From positions 124,001 through 188,000 of the forward strand of contig NZ_LAKD02000119.1 in assembly GCF_000968685.2 (NCBI RefSeq): a stretch of DNA of 64,000 nucleotides, in the 5' to 3' direction. Origin of the DNA: Streptomyces antioxidans. Lineage in GTDB: Bacteria > Actinomycetota > Actinomycetes > Streptomycetales > Streptomycetaceae. Positions within the stretch are counted from its first letter, which is position 1. Every line of letters starts with the position of its first letter. Both the position numbers and the translations under genes were made by a program. The notes beneath the pieces were generated by a model. That model searched no databases. It saw only the letters and a list, made by a program, of their open reading frames with translations, and was not told the origin of the DNA. This document shows, in pieces, positions 58,251 to 64,000 of this stretch.

Positions 58251-59399
58251 TCAGGCGGCCAGGCCGTTGATCCGGTACTGCATCACCCGGTAGTTCTGGT
58301 CGTCGTACCACTGGCTCACGGCAAGGTGGAAGGTGCCGAAGGTCGAGCCCGGGACGATGAAGCCGCCGTAGGGGTTGGCCACGGCGTTGCCGGACTCGTC
58401 GCCGGGGGTGGTGGGGACGATGAGGGTTTGCTCCGGGGTGGCGAACAGATCGCTCGTCGGCAGCGCGAAGACCTGCGCGCGGATGTCAAGGGGCTCCATG
58501 TTCAGCCAGGTCAGGGCGTACTTGCCGGCCATCGCACGGAAGCAGATCTCACCGAACCTGCGCCGGGCGGTGACGGTGGTCGGGTAGTTGCCCCAGGCCC
58601 AGGCGCCGTTCGCGTAGCCCCACGGCTGGTACGCCGCCGGGTCGCCCAGCAGGTCCTGCGGAACGCGGTGGAGCAGCAGGTCGGAGGCCACGTCCCGGCT
58701 GAACACGCTGGAGAGGACGTAGCAGTAGCCGTCGTCCGCCACCGCGTAGGTCTTCTGCTGGAACTGGCCGCCGTACTGGTCGCCTGACCACTGGCACAGG
58801 TACTCCCACGTCTGGCCGTTGTCCGTCGAGCGCCAGAAGTCGGAGTGGTGGGTCTGGTACAGAACACCCCGCATCAGGTGCATGTACATCGTGTCGCCGA
58901 CGGTGAAGACGTCCGACGGTATGGCGGTGGTGTTGTTCTCGTGGCTCTCCGGGACCAGGCCCACGGCCTGTGAACCGCCCACGCTGTCGTCGATGACGAG
59001 AGCGTTCAGATCGGGGTGGCGGGCCCGCAGGCCCACCGGGGCCCGCCAGTTGGGGCCGCCCACGCCGCCTCCGTCGAAGGTGTCGCCGCATACGAACAGC
59101 ATCGTGCCGTCGGGGCAGCGGACGGGGATACCGAGGTCGGTCCAGGGCACGGCGAACGGGCCCGTCTCGGCCGGGCCGGTGAGGTTCCTGACCTTCGTAC
59201 CGGTGATGGCGGTGGCGGCGGCGCTCGCCCGCGGCGCCCCCGCCGTCAGCCCGGCCGCCGCCGTGGCCAGGCCGAGACCGGCGGCGAGCACCAGACGGCG
59301 GCCGGGGCCACCGGCCGCTCCCGCGCGCTCCCCGCCAGCTGTTTCTGCGGTCGCCCCACCGGTCGTTCCGGTGCTGAGGGGATCTGATGAAGCTGCCAT
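58251..59399 (-). CDS. Secreted DUF4185 (GH183-type) protein, putative endo-D-arabinanase
   Basis: 382 residues from the ATG at 59399 (GAGGAG ten bases upstream). Export signal with GRRLVLAAGLGLATAAAGLTAG (Tat-like). DUF4185 propeller: TDLGIPVRCPDGTMLFVCGDTF, then GLVPESHENNTTAIPSDVF, repeated blade motifs and the terminal VSQWYDDQNYRVMQYRI. DUF4185 proteins form CAZy family GH183, endo-acting D-arabinanases that cut mycobacterial arabinogalactan. The adjacent isomerase, kinase and GH172 genes fit that use. Substrate inferred. Confidence 0.8.
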   Translation of the reverse strand: MAASSDPLSTGTTGGATAETAGGERAGAAGGPGRRLVLAAGLGLATAAAGLTAGAPRASAAATAITGTKVRNLTGPAETGPFAVPWTDLGIPVRCPDGTMLFVCGDTFDGGGVGGPNWRAPVGLRARHPDLNALVIDDSVGGSQAVGLVPESHENNTTAIPSDVFTVGDTMYMHLMRGVLYQTHHSDFWRSTDNGQTWEYLCQWSGDQYGGQFQQKTYAVADDGYCYVLSSVFSRDVASDLLLHRVPQDLLGDPAAYQPWGYANGAWAWGNYPTTVTARRRFGEICFRAMAGKYALTWLNMEPLDIRAQVFALPTSDLFATPEQTLIVPTTPGDESGNAVANPYGGFIVPGSTFGTFHLAVSQWYDDQNYRVMQYRINGLAA

Positions 59400-59427
59400 G
59401 TGCGACTCCTCGGAATCGTGCGCTTCT

Positions 59428-59508
59428 ACGGCTGTGACCACGGCTACGTGTACGGCTACGGCTTTACGCGTACGGCTACGGCTACGGCTCTGCGCGACGG
59501 CTACGGCT
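59428..59508. repeat. ACGGCT repeat tract before the DUF4185 gene
   Basis: Nine copies of ACGGCT in 81 bp, at 59428, 59440, 59452, 59458, 59472, 59478, 59484, 59497 and 59503, mostly at 6- or 12-base steps. The tract fills the gap between the isomerase stop and the DUF4185 start on the minus strand. It is not coding. Simple-sequence expansion or a binding array is possible. Confidence 0.65.
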
Positions 59509-61144
59509 GGACCGCCACGTCCCCGCACAGGTGCACCTCGACGCCCAGCTCGGCGAAGAGCGCGGCCTTGGCGCGCAGCGCCTTGTCGGCGGTCGCCGCG
59601 TCGGGTGCGTAGGCCACATTGAGGTGGTTGGCGCGGTGGCGGGCCATGAACTGGTCGCGGGTGACGCCGTGCAGGACCGCGTGCATGATCGGCCACTGGT
59701 GGTTGGTGGCGTCGAGCCGGCGCCGGGTCTCCTCCTCGGGCAGCTCGACCGAGGTGGCGCGGCCGAGGTCGGCGTGCAGCCCGCCGTCCATCAGGAACAC
59801 CCGCGACCAGACGATCTCGCCCGGCTTGGAGACGCCGCTGAGGGTGCCGCCGCCGAGCGGGAAGAACATCGGGGGCTGGCGCATGCTGTACGACTTGTCG
59901 TAGCCGCCGTTGTGGGACGCGGGCACCGAGCCGGAGATCTCGAAGACCCAGACGAACCGGCCGTCGTACTCCTCGCCCCAGCGGATGTCGTGCAGGGTGG
60001 TGGCCGGGTCCAGGCCCATCGCCGTCCAGATGCGGTTGGTGACCAGGGAGTCCACGGCGACGCCCTCGTCCACCTCGTTGAAGTGCGGCAGCGGCGCGCC
60101 CGCGTACAGCTCCCGGACGCCGTCGCGGCTGCGTACCGGCGGGCGCTGGACGTTGTTGAGCAGCCCCTCGGCGAGGTCGCTCGCCGGGACGGTGTCCTTC
60201 AGGCCCTGCTGGTACTGGATGCCGACCGCGTCGAGCCCGAAGTCGTCGGCGATGCGCACCGCGGCGATGTACATCTTGAACTGGCTGTGCAGCTGGGCGT
60301 CGGTGAGTTCGGTGGCCTCGTCGGTGCCGGTGTGGAAGGTCAGCCCGGCCCGGTCGAGCCAGGCCCGGACCTGCTGGGCTTCCTCGTCGGACACCTTCTT
60401 CATCTCGGCCACCAGGGCGCTCTGCGACAGGCGCTCCTTGTAGACGCCGAGCGGGTTGAGGAACTCGTCGTCGATGATGGCGTTGTACATGCCCATGCAG
60501 CCCTCGTCGAAGACGCCGATGATCGCCTTCTCCTCGCGCAGCTGCCGGGCGAGCGCCACGCCCAGCGCGGTCTCGGGGTCCGCACCGGACAGCGGCGGCA
60601 GGGGCCGGACGTGGCTGGTGTCATGGGTGAGCGTGCCGGTCTCCAGCCAGCCGCGCAACGATTCGCGCGCCCAGTCGTCGGTGAAGTCGGCGCTCCACAG
60701 CACCGCGTAGTCGCGCCCCGCCTTGGTGAGGCTCCCGGCGAGGTTCAACAGGCCGACCAGCCCGGGGAATTCGCCACTCCAGTTGGCCACCACCAGGATC
60801 GGGCCCCGGTGGTCGCGCAGCCCGGCGAGGACGTGGTGGCTGTACTGCCAGACGGCCTCGACCACGATGAGCGGGGCGTCCTTGGGTATGTGCTTGAAGA
60901 CCTCGATTCCGGCGCGCTGGCTGTCGATGAACCCGTGCCCCTTGGCCTCGTCCACCGCGTGGCCCCGGCGGACCTTCCAGCCGAGGTCCCCGAGGGCCGT
61001 GGCGAGGTCGCCCTCCAACTTCTCCTGGGTGGGCCAGCAGGTGACATTGGCGGCGGGGCGCAGGTCGCCGCTGGCCACGGTGTAGACGGTGGCCGGCTCG
61101 GCGGCGGGCGGGCGCTGGAGCTCGGGCAGGGTGTACGTGGTCAT
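59501..61144 (-). CDS. L-fucose/D-arabinose isomerase-family protein
   Basis: 547 residues from the ATG at 61144. Fucose isomerase fold: LIVVEAVWQYSHHVLAGLRD, ILVVANWSGEFPGLVGLLNLAGSL, and the metal-binding FDEGCMGMYNAIIDDEFLN (residues 212-230), with RIWTAMGL and IRWGEEYDGRFVWVFEISGS later. FucI-type enzymes also isomerise D-arabinose to D-ribulose. Two residues typical of catalysis (Glu in DEG and a downstream Asp) appear to be kept. Adjacent FGGY kinase supports the pathway. Confidence 0.85.
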   Translation of the reverse strand: MTTYTLPELQRPPAAEPATVYTVASGDLRPAANVTCWPTQEKLEGDLATALGDLGWKVRRGHAVDEAKGHGFIDSQRAGIEVFKHIPKDAPLIVVEAVWQYSHHVLAGLRDHRGPILVVANWSGEFPGLVGLLNLAGSLTKAGRDYAVLWSADFTDDWARESLRGWLETGTLTHDTSHVRPLPPLSGADPETALGVALARQLREEKAIIGVFDEGCMGMYNAIIDDEFLNPLGVYKERLSQSALVAEMKKVSDEEAQQVRAWLDRAGLTFHTGTDEATELTDAQLHSQFKMYIAAVRIADDFGLDAVGIQYQQGLKDTVPASDLAEGLLNNVQRPPVRSRDGVRELYAGAPLPHFNEVDEGVAVDSLVTNRIWTAMGLDPATTLHDIRWGEEYDGRFVWVFEISGSVPASHNGGYDKSYSMRQPPMFFPLGGGTLSGVSKPGEIVWSRVFLMDGGLHADLGRATSVELPEEETRRRLDATNHQWPIMHAVLHGVTRDQFMARHRANHLNVAYAPDAATADKALRAKAALFAELGVEVHLCGDVAVQP

Positions 61145-61214
61145 GCGGTCTCCGTTGGTGGTGCGTGGTTGGTGCGCGGTGGTGCGGTGCGCTCGGGGAG
61201 CGCCGTGGGAGCGC

Positions 61215-62693
61215 TCAGCGCTCCTGCAGGGCCGCCAGCGCGTGGACGGTCGCGGCGGTGTCCGGGTACAGCCGCCGGTAGAGGGCGTACAGGTCGTCGT
61301 AGCGCCCGGTGTGTTCGGCGCGCGGGGCCACCGTCTCGCGTACCGGGTTCCAGTCGTCGATGGCGGCTTCGCCGACGAGCTGGGCGGCCAGCAGCGCGTC
61401 GCCGTAGCCCGCGCCGATGGTGATGGTGCGCAACTCCTGTGGGCGGCCGGTGATGTCGGAGACGACCTGTGTCCACAGTGAGCCCTGGGTGCCGCCGCCG
61501 ACGGCCACCACACGGCGGATGTCGCCGCCGACCGCCTCGATGGCCTCGACGTTCTGGCGGACGGCGAACCCGGTGGCCTCGAGTGCGGCCCGGTAGAGGT
61601 CGCCGCGGGTGTGGGAGAGGGTCAGCCCGGCGATCACTCCGCGGGCGTCGGGGTCCATGATCGGGGTGCGCTCGCCGGAGAAGTACGGCAGCATCAGCAG
61701 GCCGTTGGCGCCGACGCCCGACTCGGCGGCCAGCGCGGTGAGTCGGGCGTGGTCGCCGTCGGCGAACAGGTCCTTCAGCCAGTTGGCCACCGCCCCGGAG
61801 GTGGCCATGCCACCGGCCAGGTTCCGGGTCCCTGGCAGGGCGCCGACGGTGCCCCACAGGGACGGGCTGGTCAGCGGCTTGGGCACGGTGTGGATGAGGA
61901 ACATGGTGGTGCCGTACATCAGCATCAGATCGCCGATGTTCTGCGCGCCCACGCTCAGGGCCTCGGCCCAGGCGTCGATGGTGCCGGTGGTGACGGGGAT
62001 CCCGGCGGGCAGACCGGTCGCCGTGGCGGCCTCGGAGGTGAGGGCACCGGCCGACTCGCCGGGCCAGCGCAGCGGTGGCAGTTCGATCCCGGGGGCGACC
62101 TCGGCGGCCCAGGGGGCGTACCACTCGCGGCCGAGGGTGTCGTACAGCGGGGTGCACTGGCTGGCCGAGTGGTGGTCCAGGACGTAGTTCCCGGTGAGCT
62201 TGCGCACCAGCCAGGAGCTCGGCATGTACAGGCGCCTGGCCCGTGCGTAGAGCCCGGGCTCCTCCTCGGCGATCCACGCGATCTTCGGCCCGGCGGCCTG
62301 GGTGGTCAGGGCGGAGCCGCCGCGGCGGATGATCTCGTCGGCGCCGAGCCGCGCCTCGATGTGCCGGATCTGACGGACCGAGCGGGTGTCCACACCGTAG
62401 AGCACGGCGGGACGCAGCGGGGCGTCGTGCTCATCGGTCAGCAGGACGCAGGGCCCCATGCCGCTGACTCCGACGGCGACCACGGTGGTGTCCTCCGCGG
62501 CGGTCAGTTCCTGGGCGAGTTCGGTGAACTCGCGCCACCAGACGGAGGCGTCCATCTCGAAGTGGCCGGGGCCCGGTCGTGCGGGGGTGTGCTCCCGGGT
62601 GGCCGAGCGGATCAGTGCGCCATCGAGACCGACGAGGACGCCCTTGCTGCTCGAGGTGCCGATGTCCACTCCGATGACTGCGTTGCGAGGCAT
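61215..62693 (-). CDS. FGGY-family pentulokinase
   Basis: 492 residues from the ATG at 62693; no ribosome site, possibly leaderless. FGGY motifs: VIGVDIGTSSSKGVLV at the N-terminus, VSGMGPCVLL, TTGTIDAWAEALSVG and the C-terminal ATP-binding VVAVGGGTQGSLW. Family members phosphorylate D-ribulose, D-xylulose, glycerol or gluconate. In this operon D-ribulokinase would be the natural partner for a D-arabinose isomerase, giving D-ribulose 5-phosphate. First gene of the operon, 16 bp downstream of a LacI-type operator. Confidence 0.88.
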   Translation of the reverse strand: MPRNAVIGVDIGTSSSKGVLVGLDGALIRSATREHTPARPGPGHFEMDASVWWREFTELAQELTAAEDTTVVAVGVSGMGPCVLLTDEHDAPLRPAVLYGVDTRSVRQIRHIEARLGADEIIRRGGSALTTQAAGPKIAWIAEEEPGLYARARRLYMPSSWLVRKLTGNYVLDHHSASQCTPLYDTLGREWYAPWAAEVAPGIELPPLRWPGESAGALTSEAATATGLPAGIPVTTGTIDAWAEALSVGAQNIGDLMLMYGTTMFLIHTVPKPLTSPSLWGTVGALPGTRNLAGGMATSGAVANWLKDLFADGDHARLTALAAESGVGANGLLMLPYFSGERTPIMDPDARGVIAGLTLSHTRGDLYRAALEATGFAVRQNVEAIEAVGGDIRRVVAVGGGTQGSLWTQVVSDITGRPQELRTITIGAGYGDALLAAQLVGEAAIDDWNPVRETVAPRAEHTGRYDDLYALYRRLYPDTAATVHALAALQER

Positions 62694-62708
62694 GGCGAGC
62701 ACGCTGAC

Positions 62709-62722
62709 AGAAATCGATTTCA
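62709..62722. promoter_or_regulatory. LacI-type operator 1 (kinase side)
   Basis: AGAAATCGATTTCA contains the perfect dyad GAAATCGATTTC (62710-62721), with a central CG as expected for a LacI/GalR-family protein. It lies 16 bp before the kinase start and resembles the second site at 62861-62874. Confidence 0.6.
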
Positions 62723-62827
62723 CCGTCAAGGGATGCCACACGAATGGCCTTTCCCCTGGCGAAAAGCCATATCAGCAGCGCATGGGGCCACCCCGTGGTG
62801 AGCCACATGTCTCCTCCTGCTCACCTC

Positions 62828-62856
62828 TTGACACCCCCTAGGGGCCGCTCTACGTT
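62828..62856 (+). promoter_or_regulatory. Near-consensus HrdB-type promoter of the GH172 gene
   Basis: TTGACA (62828-62833) and TACGTT (62851-62856) separated by 17 bases. The predicted transcription start, about 62863, falls inside the second operator, so a bound repressor would block transcription. Confidence 0.65.
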
Positions 62857-62860
62857 GCGG

Positions 62861-62874
62861 TGAAATGGATTTCA
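62861..62874. promoter_or_regulatory. LacI-type operator 2 (GH172 side)
   Basis: TGAAATGGATTTCA, a near-perfect 14-bp dyad (one centre mismatch) that matches operator 1 at 11 of 14 positions aligned by core. It overlaps the predicted transcription start for the GH172 gene. One LacI-family protein probably controls both operons. Confidence 0.6.
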
Positions 62875-62980
62875 AGCGGGCTGCCGGAGCACGCTGGCAA
62901 CGCCGTTCTCCGCACGTCGCGGCGCCTGGTCAGGGCCCGTCGGCGCGCGCCCCGTACCCCACCCATGAGGGCAAGACACG

Positions 62981-64000
<1,020 letters not shown>

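Overview
The window is chromosomal DNA from a Streptomyces-type actinomycete. The support is very high GC with strong third-position bias, short SD-led or leaderless genes, frequent GTG starts with 4-bp GTGA/ATGA stop-start overlaps, and typical Streptomyces families (DUF397/XRE and SAM-methyltransferase pairs, MmyB-type XRE, GAF-ANTAR, tuf3-type EF-Tu, a gamma-butyrolactone-receptor-like TetR). I saw no rRNA, tRNA, insertion sequence, integrase or CRISPR array.

Layout. (1) 1-4 kb: an FAD monooxygenase cut by the left edge, its TetR neighbour, a GBL-receptor-like TetR with an anti-sigma-type ATPase, and an MmyB-type regulator. (2) 4-17 kb: mostly housekeeping or hypothetical genes (amidase, CoA-binding protein, YbaK-type deacylase, cupin-XRE/DMT exporter pair, FUSC protein, VOC protein, GAF-ANTAR, gamma-carbonic anhydrase-like, DedA, DUF4442 protein, repeat-rich membrane protein, MFS exporter, spermidine-synthase-like protein). 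(3) 17.3-19.9 kb: a divergent EF-Tu (tuf3-type) behind an unusual 500-bp leader containing a small ORF, a hairpin and five exact-period 23-bp repeats, then a VTT-domain protein. (4) 20-31 kb: MFS, UppP, HAD, flavin reductase, a sigma-like gene with a TTA codon, the SAM-MTase/XRE/DUF397 module, an APH-fold kinase, DUF998, a methyltransferase remnant and a secreted hydrolase.

(5) 31.6-43.7 kb: a compact ten-gene operon, almost all translationally coupled, that looks like a complete small-molecule metallophore system. It has an ATP-grasp ligase, a DUF364-type protein, an SbnA/cysteine-synthase-like PLP enzyme, an enolase-superfamily dipeptide epimerase, an MFS exporter, a methyltransferase and a Dpp/Nik/Cnt-type ABC importer (Tat lipoprotein, two permeases, fused double ATPase with a strange repeat extension). 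It starts behind a Fur-family (Zur-like) box and a perfect 23-bp palindrome. The set does not match the staphylopine, EDDS or staphyloferrin B gene sets as I know them.

(6) 44-47.8 kb: a secreted GH16 glucanase with a CebR-like operator, a MarR/EamA pair whose two start codons lie symmetrically inside a perfect 54-bp palindrome, and an AI-2E-family protein. (7) 47.8-57.1 kb: a catabolic operon (MBL-fold hydrolase, GntR, aminotransferase, HyuA, HyuB, MFS permease) with an AraC regulator divergent from it. (8) 57.1-64 kb: two secreted DUF4185-type proteins, a fucose/arabinose-isomerase-like enzyme and an FGGY pentulokinase on the minus strand, divergent from a DUF2961 (GH172) protein cut by the right edge, with two LacI-type operators and a near-consensus promoter between. 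DUF4185 (GH183) and DUF2961 (GH172) are the two enzyme families known to cut D-arabinan, and the isomerase and kinase would turn D-arabinose into D-ribulose 5-phosphate. I read this as a candidate D-arabinan utilisation locus, which would let this organism feed on cell-wall arabinogalactan or lipoarabinomannan of mycolic-acid actinobacteria.
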